Positions 29,062-38,065 are shown, counted from the first letter of the stretch. The stretch is DNA of 64,000 bases from Lysobacter capsici (GCF_014779555.2 NZ_CP094357.1:5084001-5148000), one strand, 5' to 3'. Numbers and translations: made by a program. Notes: generated by a model not told the origin, from the sequence alone.

Positions 29062-29484
29062 TCACAGGGCCGGCACCCGGGGCGAATCGGCTTCGGCCGG
29101 ATCGGTTTCGGCCTCAGTCGGCGCGCGCGGCCGGTGCTCGTCGATCAGGGCCTGCAGCTGCATCGGCAGCAATTCCAGCCGATTCTTGTCCCAGACCGTT
29201 TCGTCCAGATGCTCGGTCGCATCGGCGGTGGCGCCGGTCAGGAACACGAACAGGCTGGCCGGCGCCTGCGCGCGCACGATCGCGCGCGCGGCCTCGCCGT
29301 CGAAGCCGGGCAGGTTGAGGTCGCACAACACGATGTGCGGCGCGAACTCGGCCAGGGCCGCGCGCAGTTGGGGCTCGCTGTCGACCCGGCGGCTGACCCA
29401 GGCCGCGGGCCAGCGGCCGAGCTCCAGGGTCGCCAGCTCGACATCCTCGGCGACGTCGTCGACGAACAGCAGGCGCCAGGTCAT
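29062..29484 (-). CDS. Single-domain response regulator
   Basis: This 140-residue receiver-only protein carries LLFVDDVAEDVELA (acidic pocket), IVLCDLNLPGFDG (phospho-acceptor Asp in CDLNLP) and VFLTGATAD (switch Thr). A lysine is present in WDKNRLE. The C-terminal tail is disordered and Pro/Glu/Ala-rich. It is the last gene of a kinase-regulator-regulator operon, seven bases after the preceding gene. It has no output domain, so it probably acts by protein contact or phosphate transfer. Confidence 0.92.
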   Translation of the reverse strand: MTWRLLFVDDVAEDVELATLELGRWPAAWVSRRVDSEPQLRAALAEFAPHIVLCDLNLPGFDGEAARAIVRAQAPASLFVFLTGATADATEHLDETVWDKNRLELLPMQLQALIDEHRPRAPTEAETDPAEADSPRVPAL

Positions 29485-29491
29485 GGCCGGC

Positions 29492-29938
29492 TCAAGCTTG
29501 CGCCTTGAACGGCGGCTCGTTGATCACCGCCCAGAACTTGCCGAGCGTGCGCACCGCCTCGAAGAACTGGTCCACGTCGACCGGCTTGACCACGTAGGCG
29601 TTGACGCCCAGGTCCCAGCTTCGCACCAGGTCGGCTTCCTCGCGCGAGGACGACAGAATCACCACCGGCAACTGCCGCAGCTTTTCGTCCTGGCGCAGCG
29701 CTTCCAGCACTTCCAGGCCGTCCATGCGCGGCATCTTGATGTCGAGCAGCAGCACCGAGGGATCGCCCTCGCCGCGATCGGCGTACTTGCCGCGACGGAA
29801 CAGGTAGTCCAGGGCCTCCACGCCGTCGGTGACGTGCACGATCGGATTGATCAGATTGGCCTCGCGCAGGGCGTCGATGGCCATTTCCGCGTCGTAGGGG
29901 CTGTCTTCGGCGAGCAGGATGGTGCGGATGTCAGTCAT
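29492..29938 (-). CDS. Rcp1-like single-domain response regulator
   Basis: The 148-residue receiver has ILLAEDSPYDAEM, VLLLDIKMPRMDGLEVL (Asp acceptor), ILSSSREEADL and NAYVVKPVDVDQF (conserved Lys). The long insertion YLFRRGKYADRGEGDPS after the second helix is typical of Rcp-type regulators that pair with phytochrome-like or CHASE kinases. It overlaps the kinase gene by eight bases and so is probably its direct partner. Confidence 0.94.
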   Translation of the reverse strand: MTDIRTILLAEDSPYDAEMAIDALREANLINPIVHVTDGVEALDYLFRRGKYADRGEGDPSVLLLDIKMPRMDGLEVLEALRQDEKLRQLPVVILSSSREEADLVRSWDLGVNAYVVKPVDVDQFFEAVRTLGKFWAVINEPPFKAQA

Positions 29939-31745
29939 GGCCCGAAGGTCCCCTGGCGAGTTCGGCGTTGGAAGGAAGGATGAAGTGGAAGGTGGCGCCC
30001 TCGCCCGGCCGGCTCTCGGCCCAGATCCGGCCGTTGTGGCGGGTCAGCACCCGGCGCACGCTGGCCAGGCCAATGCCGGTGCCGGCGAACTCGCTGGCCG
30101 AATGCAGGCGCTGGAACACGCCGAACAGCTTGCCGGCGTAGGCCATGTCGAAGCCGGCGCCATTGTCACGCACGCTGAAATGATGGTTGCGTTCTTCGTC
30201 GTAGCGATGCTCGACCTCGATGATCGCGGGCTGGCTGTTGACGCTGTACTTGACCGCGTTGCCCAGCAGGTTGAGCCAGACCTGGCGCAGCATGTTCTCG
30301 TCGCCGACCACCACCGGCAGCGCCGACAGTTTCCACTGGATGTTGCGGCCGGGCTGGTCCATGCGCGCATTGGCGTCGAGCATCGAGCGCGTCTCCTGCG
30401 CCAGCGACTGCATGTCCACCGCCTGCAGGCGCATCGCGCTGCGGCCCAGGCGCGAATACACCAGCAGGTCATCGATCAGGTCCGACATGCGCTTGGCCGA
30501 ACTTGAGATCACCTGCAGGTAATGCCGCGACTTTTCGTCGGCGGCCTCGCCCAGGTGACGCTGCAACTTGTCGGCGAAGCCGGCGGTGTGGCGCAGCGGC
30601 GCGCGCAGATCGTGCGAGACCGAGTAGCTGAAGGCCTCCAGCTCGCGGTTGACGTCGGAGATCTGCTCGACCTTGCCTTCGAGCTGGCGGTTGAGTTCGT
30701 GGATGCGGTTTTCGCCGGCGCGACGGGCGCTGATGTCGCTGGCGGTGATCATCACCGTGTTTTCTTCGGTTTCCGGCAGCGGCATGCGGCGCGCGTTGAT
30801 CATCATGACCCGGCGCACGCCGTCGTGGGTGATCTGCTCGCGCTCGTAGTCCCACAGCTCGCGGCCGCGGTTGAGCACTTCCGCCAGCCGGCGCGTGGTT
30901 TCCTCGTCGGCCCAGGCACCGCCGCTGAGTTCGGTCAGCTTCTGCCGTTCGCCGGGCTCGTCGCGCATGCCGTACAGCTCGCCGAAGGCGACATTGGCCA
31001 GGACCACGCGCAAATCGCGATCGACCACCGCGATCGGCTCGCGCACGGTGTCCAGCACCACCGAGGCGTGCGCGCTCGCGGTCTGCGCGTCGCGCTCGGC
31101 GTTCAAGCGCCGGCGCATCTGGCGCAGGGCGAAGAAGCTGATCGCGGCGAGCACCAGGATCTGCGCGAGCACCGCGCCCCAGCGGGTCAGTTCGGTCAGG
31201 CGGATGCGCTGTTCGTACTGGGTCTGGCGCTGCGCCAGCAAGTCGCGTTCTTGCTTGATCAGCGCGGCGATCAGGGCGCCGACCGGATATCGGGTCACCG
31301 CCTGACTGATCTGTTCGGCCGGCAGCGGCTGGGCATGCGGCTGGGCGATGTCGTGCATCGATTGCAGCCGCAGCCGCACCTGTCCGCGCAATTCGCCCAG
31401 ACGCAGTTGCTGGCCCGGGTTGTCCTGGGTCAGCCGCTGCAGGGCCAGCAGTTCCTCGGTCACGCCGGTACGCGCGTCGGCGATGCGTTTATCGAAGCGC
31501 TCGCTGCGCGGGACGCCGGAGGCCAGGGCCAGCGAGGCCGCCTCGACGTCGCGGATGTTCTGGCCCAGGGCCTGGGCGCGGGCGTCGACTTCGAGGGTGT
31601 GCTGGACCCAGTCGGCGGCTTCCACCGCGGACTGGTTGGCCTGCAACAGCACCCAGGCCGGCGCGACCACGATCAGCACGATCACGATCGCCAGCCCGGT
31701 GGCCTGCCAGAACGGCGAAAGTCGGTCGACGGAGCGTAGGGGCAT
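29931..31745 (-). CDS. Sensor histidine kinase (CHASE3-PAS-HisKA-HATPase)
   Basis: The 604-residue inner-membrane kinase has membrane segments near residues 10-32 and 190-212 that flank a CHASE3-type extracytoplasmic domain (VEAADWVQHTLEVDARAQAL). A PAS domain at about 220-330 starts VREPIAVVDRDLRVVLANVA. HisKA has the phospho-acceptor in SVSHDLRAPLRH (His about 377), and the C-terminal ATPase has VWLNLLGNAVKYS, DNGAGFDM and GTGIGLASV. The start at 31745 places the first membrane segment correctly. It is cotranscribed with two receiver proteins; the signal is unknown. Confidence 0.95.
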   Translation of the reverse strand: MPLRSVDRLSPFWQATGLAIVIVLIVVAPAWVLLQANQSAVEAADWVQHTLEVDARAQALGQNIRDVEAASLALASGVPRSERFDKRIADARTGVTEELLALQRLTQDNPGQQLRLGELRGQVRLRLQSMHDIAQPHAQPLPAEQISQAVTRYPVGALIAALIKQERDLLAQRQTQYEQRIRLTELTRWGAVLAQILVLAAISFFALRQMRRRLNAERDAQTASAHASVVLDTVREPIAVVDRDLRVVLANVAFGELYGMRDEPGERQKLTELSGGAWADEETTRRLAEVLNRGRELWDYEREQITHDGVRRVMMINARRMPLPETEENTVMITASDISARRAGENRIHELNRQLEGKVEQISDVNRELEAFSYSVSHDLRAPLRHTAGFADKLQRHLGEAADEKSRHYLQVISSSAKRMSDLIDDLLVYSRLGRSAMRLQAVDMQSLAQETRSMLDANARMDQPGRNIQWKLSALPVVVGDENMLRQVWLNLLGNAVKYSVNSQPAIIEVEHRYDEERNHHFSVRDNGAGFDMAYAGKLFGVFQRLHSASEFAGTGIGLASVRRVLTRHNGRIWAESRPGEGATFHFILPSNAELARGPSGHD

Positions 31746-32016
31746 GAGTAGGAAGGCCGTCTGGGTCAGGTCGCACCGCGCGGCCATACGCTCCCGAGGC
31801 AGGCCGCATCATCGCGTCGAGGCCGATTGTGTGCAATAGGCTGGGTGTCATGGCACACCGTCGGCACAATCGGCGGCCCAAGCTGAAAGGTTCAGCGTGG
31901 CGGTGCGACATCGCGTGGGTTTGATGCGGCGGCGTTACATCCGCGGTGGCGGCACCGGCCGCGGCGGTCGGCACCGGTCCGTTCCGAGTCGTCGTGGGAC
32001 GCTCGCCGCGGCGGCG

Positions 32017-32754
32017 TCAGCCGTAGCGTTTCTGGCAGACCTCGCAAAAGAACGCGCGCCGCTTGAACCGGCCCAGGTGCTTGCGATAACTCAGGCGCGC
32101 GCCGTCGCGGGGACAGTGAGTCCTGGTGTGCACCTGGTAATGCCGCTTGAGTTCGAAGGCTTTCTTCCAGCGGTAGAAATCGAAACTGTAGTCGCGGGCC
32201 TGCGCGATCAGCTCGCCGAGCTTGCGCGGCGGCAGCGCGCCCACCGTGCTCAGCGGATGCACGCCGATGCGGTGCAGGACTTCGTTCTTGATGATGTTGC
32301 CGACTCCGGCGAAGACGTTCTGATCGAGCAAGGCGTCGGCCACCAGCTCGTCCGGCCGCAGCTTGAGTTTCTTGCGCGCGGCCTTCGGGTCCCAGGCCGG
32401 ATTCATCACGTCGCCGGTCCAGTCGTAGGCCTGGTCCAGCGAGCCTTCGATGAACTTGACCGAGCAATTGTAGAAATTTAGCTCGTCGCCGAGGGCGAAG
32501 CGCAGGCTCACTCGCGGCGCGGCCGGCCGCTCCTCGTTGATGCGATAGCTGCCGAACAGCATCAGGTGGATGCGCAGGGCGAAGCCGTCGAATTCGATCA
32601 GGAAATGCTTGCCCCAGGTGCGCAAGGCGACGATGGTGCGGCCGCGCATGCGCTGGATGTCCTGCGAACTGTTGCCGGCCACGCTGAGCACTTCGCGGCC
32701 CGCGAAGGCGGCGGCCTCTTCCTTGAGAATGACGGTCGTCGGGCCTTCGGGCAT
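32017..32754 (-). CDS. Fpg/Nei-family DNA glycosylase/AP lyase (endonuclease VIII-like)
   Basis: This 245-residue base-excision repair enzyme removes oxidised bases. It begins MPEGPTTVILKEE, with the catalytic Pro2 and Glu3 of Nei-type members; this sets the start at 32754 (an upstream in-frame codon would bury Pro2). The helix-two-turn-helix is seen in LLDQNVFAGVGNIIKNEVLH. The C-terminal zinc finger is altered: the first half reads HTRTHCPRDG with one Cys where CxxC is usual, while the second half has CEVC, so ligands may be His and three Cys. Substrate range unknown. Confidence 0.93.
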   Translation of the reverse strand: MPEGPTTVILKEEAAAFAGREVLSVAGNSSQDIQRMRGRTIVALRTWGKHFLIEFDGFALRIHLMLFGSYRINEERPAAPRVSLRFALGDELNFYNCSVKFIEGSLDQAYDWTGDVMNPAWDPKAARKKLKLRPDELVADALLDQNVFAGVGNIIKNEVLHRIGVHPLSTVGALPPRKLGELIAQARDYSFDFYRWKKAFELKRHYQVHTRTHCPRDGARLSYRKHLGRFKRRAFFCEVCQKRYG

Positions 32755-32855
32755 GACCGCAGTATCGACGCGCAAGGTTAGCGATGCGTCAACGCCGACG
32801 CGCAGTCGCCATGCGATGCTCGTGGCTCACAACGTCACGAGCAGCAGCTGCGCGA

Positions 32856-33629
32856 ATGAATGAGTCATCTTCCGTACAAGCCGCGCGCGTTCGCATCGGC
32901 TGCGCGGGCTGGTCGATCTCGGCCACGCATCGCGACGCGTTCGGCGCGGGCGACAGCATGCTCGCGCGTTACGCCACGGTGTTCGACGCGGTCGAGATCA
33001 ATTCCTCGTTCTATCGTCCGCATCAACGCAAGACTTACGAACGCTGGGCCGCGAGCGTGCCGGCCGATTTCCGCTTCTCGGCCAAGCTGCCCAAGAGCAT
33101 TTCGCACGAGGCCCGCCTGCATCGCGCCGGCCCGCTGCTCGAACCGTTCATCGAAGAAGTCAGCGGCCTGGGCGCGAAGCTGAGCGGGTTGCTGCTGCAA
33201 CTGCCACCGAGCCTGGCTTTCGATGCGCGCACGGCCGCGACGTTTTTCCGCCTGCTGCGCGCGCGCTGGAACGGCGGCTGCGTGTGCGAGCCGCGCCACG
33301 CGAGCTGGTTCGCGCCGGCGGCGACGCAGTTGCTGCGCAAGCATGCGATCGGCCGGGTCGGCGCCGATCCGGCGCTGAGCGAGGACGCGCGCGTGCCCGG
33401 CGGCGATGGCTCATGGCGCTATTGGCGCTGGCATGGCTCGCCACGGATGTATTACAGCGCCTACACGCCCTCGGCATTGGCCGAGCTGGCCGGTCAGATC
33501 GCGACCACGGCCGACGGCGGCGAGACCTGGGCGATCTTCGACAACACCGCGGCCGGGCACGCGATCGGCGATGCGCGCAGTCTGCAATCGCTGCTGGCCG
33601 CGCATCGCGGCCGCGTAGTTGCCACGTGA
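32856..33629 (+). CDS. DUF72-family TIM-barrel-like protein
   Basis: This 257-residue protein is of the DUF72 (YecE) family, predicted TIM barrel, enzymatic role unknown. Family features seen: RIGCAGWSI at the start, a conserved ARYATVFDAVEINSSFYRPH, FRFSAKLPKSISHEARL, GLLLQLPPSLAFD, CVCEPRHASWF, YWRWHGSPRMYYSAYTPSAL and a final WAIFDNTAAGHAIGDA. The ATG at 32856 gives the family-length N-terminus. It is divergent from the Nei-like gene, which suggests a link to DNA repair or nucleotide damage, but that is positional only. Confidence 0.9.
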   Translation: MNESSSVQAARVRIGCAGWSISATHRDAFGAGDSMLARYATVFDAVEINSSFYRPHQRKTYERWAASVPADFRFSAKLPKSISHEARLHRAGPLLEPFIEEVSGLGAKLSGLLLQLPPSLAFDARTAATFFRLLRARWNGGCVCEPRHASWFAPAATQLLRKHAIGRVGADPALSEDARVPGGDGSWRYWRWHGSPRMYYSAYTPSALAELAGQIATTADGGETWAIFDNTAAGHAIGDARSLQSLLAAHRGRVVAT

Positions 33630-33705
33630 GCGGGCCAAGCGATTGGCGAACCCGTAGGATGCGGCTGAATCGTCAACCATCGATCGGCAAGCACAAGGAA
33701 CCCCG

Positions 33706-34620
33706 ATGCAACACATCGACGTCATCGTGGTGGGCGGCGGTCCGGCCGGCCTGACCGCCGCGACTTATCTGCAACGTTTCCATCGCCGCTGCGTGCTGAT
33801 CGACGCCGGCGACAGCCGCGCGCTGCGCATTCCCGAAAGCCACAACTGCCCCGGCTTTCCCGATGGCGTGTCCGGTCCGGAGCTGGTCGCGCGCATGCAC
33901 ACCCAAGCGCGGGAAGCCGGAGTCGCGTTCGAATCCGGCAGCGTCGATTCGCTGAGCCGGCACGACGACGGCGGCTTCGTGGTGAGCGCCCGATCGCGCC
34001 AGTGGCGCAGCCGCGCGGTGATCCTGGCGACCGGTACGCGCGACGTGCTGCCCGAGGTCGCCTGGGCCGAGGAGGCGATCGCCTGCGGCGCGCTGCGCCT
34101 GTGCGCCGTATGCGATGCCTTCGAGGCCAGCGATCTGCGCATCGGCGTGTACGGGCCGGGTCGCGCGGTGGCCTCGCACGGGCGCTTCCTGCGCAGCTAC
34201 ACGAGCCGGCTGATATTGATTCCGACCGATCACGCGTTCGATGCGGGCGACGACGAAGCGTTCGCCGACGGCGCGACGCGGGTGCTGGCGCCGGGCGGCG
34301 AACTGCAATTCGACGGACGACGCTGCGCCTATCGCGAACCCGACGGCACGGTCACCGAACTCGACACGCTGTATCCCTACCTCGGCGTGGAAGCCGAGCA
34401 TCCGCTCGTCGCCTGCGCCGGAGCCGGCGCCGAGCGCCCCGGCGAAACCGTGGTCGACGCGCATCAACGCACGCGCATTCCCGGCCTGTATGCGATCGGC
34501 GACATGGTCAGCGGCTTGAACCAGATTTCGGTGGCGGTGGGCCAGGCCGCGATCGCGGCCACCCATCTGCACAATGCGCTGCCGTTCGTGCCGCGCGCCG
34601 CGGCGGTCTCGATCGAGTAG
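33706..34620 (+). CDS. NAD(P)/FAD-dependent oxidoreductase, thioredoxin-reductase-like
   Basis: This 304-residue cytoplasmic flavoprotein has the FAD-binding IVVGGGPAGLTAATYL at about residues 7-22, the NAD(P) region GVYGPGRAVASHGRFL (about 147-162) and the C-terminal FAD motif GLYAIGDMVSGLNQISVAVG. A CAVC pair (about residues 134-137) sits where thioredoxin reductases hold their redox cysteines. The NADPH motif is GxGxxG-like but altered (GPGRAV). Partner unknown; no thioredoxin gene is adjacent. The start has clear spacing after GGAAC. Confidence 0.92.
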   Translation: MQHIDVIVVGGGPAGLTAATYLQRFHRRCVLIDAGDSRALRIPESHNCPGFPDGVSGPELVARMHTQAREAGVAFESGSVDSLSRHDDGGFVVSARSRQWRSRAVILATGTRDVLPEVAWAEEAIACGALRLCAVCDAFEASDLRIGVYGPGRAVASHGRFLRSYTSRLILIPTDHAFDAGDDEAFADGATRVLAPGGELQFDGRRCAYREPDGTVTELDTLYPYLGVEAEHPLVACAGAGAERPGETVVDAHQRTRIPGLYAIGDMVSGLNQISVAVGQAAIAATHLHNALPFVPRAAAVSIE

Positions 34621-34641
34621 CGATGGCGGCCGCGGCGACGC

Positions 34642-35019
34642 TCAGCGCGGCTTGCGCCGCGCCAGGCGATTGCGATTGGCCTTGACCGTGCGCGCCACCG
34701 GCTTGAGGCCTTCGGCGAGGATGCGATCGCCGGTGGCGAACATGCCGCTCCATTGTTGCCACGGCGTCGCGCCGGGCATCCAGGCGCTCCACGCCGACAA
34801 GCTCCACGGCGCCATCCAGGCCGCGCCGGCCATCGCCCACCAACCCTGCACGGCGGCGGCGGATTTCTCCGACACCATCCGGCTCCATTCGCGCTGGGTC
34901 TGCGCCGACGGCGGATAGCCGCCCTGCGCGGTTTCCATCAGCCGCTGGGCGATCACCCACGGCGCGGCCTGGGCGATGGAGGCGAGTTGATCGGACGAAC
35001 GAGTGGGCGTGGGCGACAT
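34642..35019 (-). CDS. Phasin-like hypothetical protein
   Basis: This 125-residue protein is helical and rich in Trp and Ala (QGWWAMAGAAWMAPWS), with AQAAPWVIAQRLMETAQGG in front and a basic tail (KANRNRLARRKPR). The layout resembles small phasin-like proteins that coat polyhydroxyalkanoate granules, often with a Lys/Arg-rich tail, but no polymerase gene is nearby and the match is general. The start at 35019 (MSPTPTRSS) is preferred; nine more codons are open upstream. Confidence 0.65.
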   Translation of the reverse strand: MSPTPTRSSDQLASIAQAAPWVIAQRLMETAQGGYPPSAQTQREWSRMVSEKSAAAVQGWWAMAGAAWMAPWSLSAWSAWMPGATPWQQWSGMFATGDRILAEGLKPVARTVKANRNRLARRKPR

Positions 35020-35225
35020 GGGCAACTCCGGGAATCGAGTTCGCACAGTGCCTGAGGCCTGTGCTGTCGCTGTGACGATGCGGGACGAATGTGCATGATC
35101 GGTCGCTGCGCGATGAATGGTTCACGAAGCGGCGCGATCGACACGCCTGCCCCGCCATGCGCAGGGCAGACGTTGGCGCGACGGCGCTTGCGCCATGGGC
35201 AGCGCGGTCCGGACAAGTCGCGATC

Positions 35226-36452
35226 TCAGCGCGATCCGTCCCAGAATTTCATGTCGCCGTACTCCCAGGCCCACGGCGCGCCGGTCTCGCCGAGCACGAA
35301 TTCGACCAGTTTCGCAAACGCAGGCTCGGCGCGCACATCGTTGGACAGGATCACCACGCAACGCTGGCCGCGCTCGATACAGACCAGAGTGTTGGCGGTC
35401 GAGTCGTTGTGTCCGCCCTTCATGAAGCCCGCGCCCTGCGCGCCGCGGAACGCGATCACGCCCAGGCCCGCGGCCAGATCCGCGCGCCGCTGCGCCGCCG
35501 GCAGTTCGGGCTGCAGGGACGGGAACTGGCTGCGCGTGGTGATCGGCAACTGCGGCTTCGCCAGTTCCGCGCGCATCCGCTTCGACAGGCCGGCGCCGCG
35601 CACCAGGCCGGCGGCGAACCGCGCCATATCGTCGATGCTGGTGTCCATCGACCCGGCCGCGCGCACCCGGCTGCGTTCGTCGTGCGGTTCGGCCGAGCCG
35701 TCCGCGCGCCAGCCATCGGCGAGATTCTCAGCGAATCGCGGTTGCCAGATCATGCTGGTGTCGCGCATCCCCAGCGGCGCGAACACGCCCTCGCGCATCC
35801 CCTCGCCGACATCGATGCCCAGCCCGCGCTCGATCACGAACTGCAACAGGATCAGCCCGTCGCCGGAGTAGCCGTACCGCGTGCCCGGATCGAAGTGGAA
35901 CCGCAGTTTTCCGTCGGCTTCGTCGAAGAAGAAATTGGCGAAGCCCGAGCTGTGGGTCAGCAGATGGCGCGCGGTCAGCTTGCGCCAACGCTCGTCGCCG
36001 GCCAGGTTCGACCACGGTGCGTAGCGGCTCTCATCGGGATAGTCCGGCAGCGGCCGGTCGAGATAGCCGGCGATCGGCTTGTCCAGGTCGAGCCGGCCTT
36101 GGTCGACCAGTTGCGCGACGAAATAGCCGAACGCGGCCTTGGTCAGGGATGCGCCGTACATCACCGTGTCGGTCCGCAGCGGCTGGCCCTGCGCGTTGCG
36201 GCTGCCGTAGCTGCGGACCCGCACGACGCGGCCGCGATCGACGACCGCGATGGCCAGCCCGCGCGCCTGGGTCGCGGCCATGGCCTTTGCGGCCTGCGCG
36301 TCCAAGGCCTCGGCGCTGGGAACCCGCGCGGCGAGCGGGCCCGAGGCCAGCAGCGCCAGCAACCCCGCGGCGGCGAGCGCGCGCAGCCGCGCCGGCATGC
36401 GGGCGTCGAACGGGAACAAGGCGGAACGCGACAGCGAAGCGGCGGACGACAT
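35226..36452 (-). CDS. Secreted serine hydrolase, beta-lactamase/esterase (class C-like) family
   Basis: This 408-residue exported hydrolase has an uncleaved-looking N-terminal stretch (MSSAASLSRSALFPFDARM) before a signal-like LRALAAAGLLALLASG. The Ser-x-x-Lys motif is in YGASLTKAAFG (about residue 100-110), a Tyr-containing second motif in RYGYSGDGLIL, and a third in KGGHNDST. Relatives are esterases, D-aminopeptidases or peptidoglycan-modifying enzymes; substrate unknown. AGGAGA precedes ATG 36452. It is divergent from an ECF sigma operon across a perfect inverted repeat (36496-36556), so co-regulation is likely. Confidence 0.9.
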   Translation of the reverse strand: MSSAASLSRSALFPFDARMPARLRALAAAGLLALLASGPLAARVPSAEALDAQAAKAMAATQARGLAIAVVDRGRVVRVRSYGSRNAQGQPLRTDTVMYGASLTKAAFGYFVAQLVDQGRLDLDKPIAGYLDRPLPDYPDESRYAPWSNLAGDERWRKLTARHLLTHSSGFANFFFDEADGKLRFHFDPGTRYGYSGDGLILLQFVIERGLGIDVGEGMREGVFAPLGMRDTSMIWQPRFAENLADGWRADGSAEPHDERSRVRAAGSMDTSIDDMARFAAGLVRGAGLSKRMRAELAKPQLPITTRSQFPSLQPELPAAQRRADLAAGLGVIAFRGAQGAGFMKGGHNDSTANTLVCIERGQRCVVILSNDVRAEPAFAKLVEFVLGETGAPWAWEYGDMKFWDGSR

Positions 36453-36495
36453 GGCGTTTTCTCCTGGGGTGTCGACCGTTATGACGTGCCGCGCC

Positions 36496-36556
36496 GGCGA
36501 AACTTACATCGCCGCGCTGGTCCCGGCCGCATCGGCCGCTCGATGTAAGTTTCGCC
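36496..36556. promoter_or_regulatory. Perfect 16-bp inverted repeat, possible twin ECF promoters
   Basis: The left arm GGCGAAACTTACATCG (36496-36511) and its exact reverse complement (36541-36556) are 29 bases apart, between the divergent serine hydrolase and sigma-factor genes. GAAACTT in each arm resembles an ECF sigma -35 element, and each arm would fire across the spacer toward one of the two genes. Confidence 0.6.
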
Positions 36557-36670
36557 ACGCTGGCGCGTCTTCCTGGTCGAACGCCCAGCGCAGACCCCTA
36601 TGCCATGCTTGCCCGGATCCACCCGCTTGCCCGGACCGATACACCCGCCGGTATCAACTGGACCCCGCCG

Positions 36671-37186
36671 ATGACCGAATCCGCGCCGTCTCCCGAATGG
36701 CTGGCCCAGCAGTACGGCCCGCTGGTGTTCAAGGCCGCCTACCGCGTGCTCGGCGACGCGTCGCTGGCCGAGGACGTGCAGCAGGACGTGTTCTTGAAAC
36801 TGATCGAAAGCGATCCGGCCGAGGTCGGCTCGTGGCCGGCGTACCTGTCGGCCTCGGCGGTGCGCGCGGCCATCGACGTGCTGCGCCGCCGCCAACGCTG
36901 GTGGCGGGTCGTGCCGATGTGGCGCGCGCAACAGCCGCTCGCGGCCGCGTCGGCGGAACAGGCCAGCGAGGAGCGCGAACGCGGCCAGCGTCTGCGCCTG
37001 GCGCTGGCGAAGCTGCCCAAGCGCGAAGCGCAGTGTTTCAGCCTGCGCTATCTGGAGTGCATGGAGATCGGCGAGATCGCGCGCTCCCTGGCGCTCAGCG
37101 AAAACAACGTCAACGTCGTCCTGCACCGCGCGCGGCGCAGGCTGGAAACGCAACTCGGCGAAGCCGCCACGGAGATCGCCCCATGA
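36671..37186 (+). CDS. ECF-type RNA polymerase sigma factor
   Basis: This is a 171-residue sigma-70 family protein. Region 2 (about 15-75) reads YGPLVFKAAYRVLGDASLAE then DVQQDVFLKLIE, and region 4 (about 115-160) reads LPKREAQCFSLRYLECMEIGEIA then LSENNVNVVLHRARRRLE. The ATG at 36671 gives the usual length; an in-frame start at 36605 would add 22 residues. Its last codons overlap the next gene (ATGA), which encodes a membrane protein likely to be its anti-sigma factor. The inverted repeat at 36496-36556 may be its own target promoter. Confidence 0.93.
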   Translation: MTESAPSPEWLAQQYGPLVFKAAYRVLGDASLAEDVQQDVFLKLIESDPAEVGSWPAYLSASAVRAAIDVLRRRQRWWRVVPMWRAQQPLAAASAEQASEERERGQRLRLALAKLPKREAQCFSLRYLECMEIGEIARSLALSENNVNVVLHRARRRLETQLGEAATEIAP

Positions 37187-37956
37187 GCCAGCGATTCGAT
37201 CACGAACTGTCCGACCCGCTCGCGCAGCGGGTCCGCGAAACCGATACGGTCCCGGCCGATGCGGTCGAACGCGCGCAGCAGCGGCTGACCCAGCGACTGC
37301 GCAGCCAGCCCCGCCCGCGCCGCATGCAGGCGCCGCGCTGGATCGCCGCGTCCGCGCTCGCCGCGCTGCTGGTGGTCGTGGTGATGAGCCTGCCGATGCT
37401 GTCCGGCGGCGGCGACGCCTTCGCCGCGGTGCAGGACCACCTGCGCCATTTCGTACATCTGGAAATGAACGTCACCCAGCGTGTGCAGGGCCGGGTGATC
37501 CAGACCTCGCGCACCTTGGTCGACGCGCGCGGCGTGCTGCGCACCGACGTGGGCGATCAACTCAGCATCGTCGTCGATCCGCAACGCGGGCGCGTGCTGA
37601 CGCTGCTGCACGCCTCCAGACAAGCGATGCTGACCGCGCTGCCGAAAGGCAAGGCCGCGCAGCACGACACGCTGCGATGGCTCGACGAACTGCGCAAATT
37701 CAAGGGCAAGGCGACGCCGCTGGCGGACTCCCGGATGATCGACGGACAGCGCGCGCAAGGCTGGTCGTTGCGGTTGCACGGCGTGGACATGGATATCTGG
37801 GCCGACCCCAGCGGTCTGCCCTTGGCGATGCGGCAGAACAACGGCGCCGGGCTCGAAATCGACTATCGCTTCACCGTCGACGGACCGGTCGCGCCCGGAC
37901 GCCTGAGCAGCGATCCACCGCCCGGCTACGCGCTGGTGCCTGCCGATGCCGACTAG
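37183..37956 (+). CDS. Membrane protein, probable anti-sigma factor
   Basis: The 257-residue protein has a single transmembrane helix (about residues 50-72, IAASALAALLVVVVMSLPML). The N-terminal cytoplasmic part (DHELSDPLAQRVRETDTV) could hold the sigma factor, and the larger C-terminal periplasmic part (LRHFVHLEMNVTQRVQG to PPPGYALVPAD) resembles LolA/MucB-like beta-rich sensing domains. It overlaps the sigma gene by four bases, the standard arrangement for sigma/anti-sigma pairs. No zinc-binding ZAS motif (HxxxCxxC) is seen. A hairpin terminator follows at 37992-38021. Confidence 0.78.
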   Translation: MSQRFDHELSDPLAQRVRETDTVPADAVERAQQRLTQRLRSQPRPRRMQAPRWIAASALAALLVVVVMSLPMLSGGGDAFAAVQDHLRHFVHLEMNVTQRVQGRVIQTSRTLVDARGVLRTDVGDQLSIVVDPQRGRVLTLLHASRQAMLTALPKGKAAQHDTLRWLDELRKFKGKATPLADSRMIDGQRAQGWSLRLHGVDMDIWADPSGLPLAMRQNNGAGLEIDYRFTVDGPVAPGRLSSDPPPGYALVPADAD

Positions 37957-37991
37957 CGCCGGAAAAGTTGGCCGATGAAAAGCAGCAAGAA

Positions 37992-38025
37992 CCCCCTCCC
38001 ACCGCGGCGGGTGGGAGGGGGCTTT
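37992..38025. terminator. Rho-independent terminator
   Basis: A long G/C stem (CCCCCTCCCACC pairing with GGTGGGAGGGGG, CGCGGC in the loop region) is followed by CTTTCC. It lies between the convergent anti-sigma gene and the delta-60 repeat gene. Confidence 0.8.
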
Positions 38026-38065
38026 CCTGATGCCGGCGTCGAAGCCGGCGATTTCGCGCGTCAGC

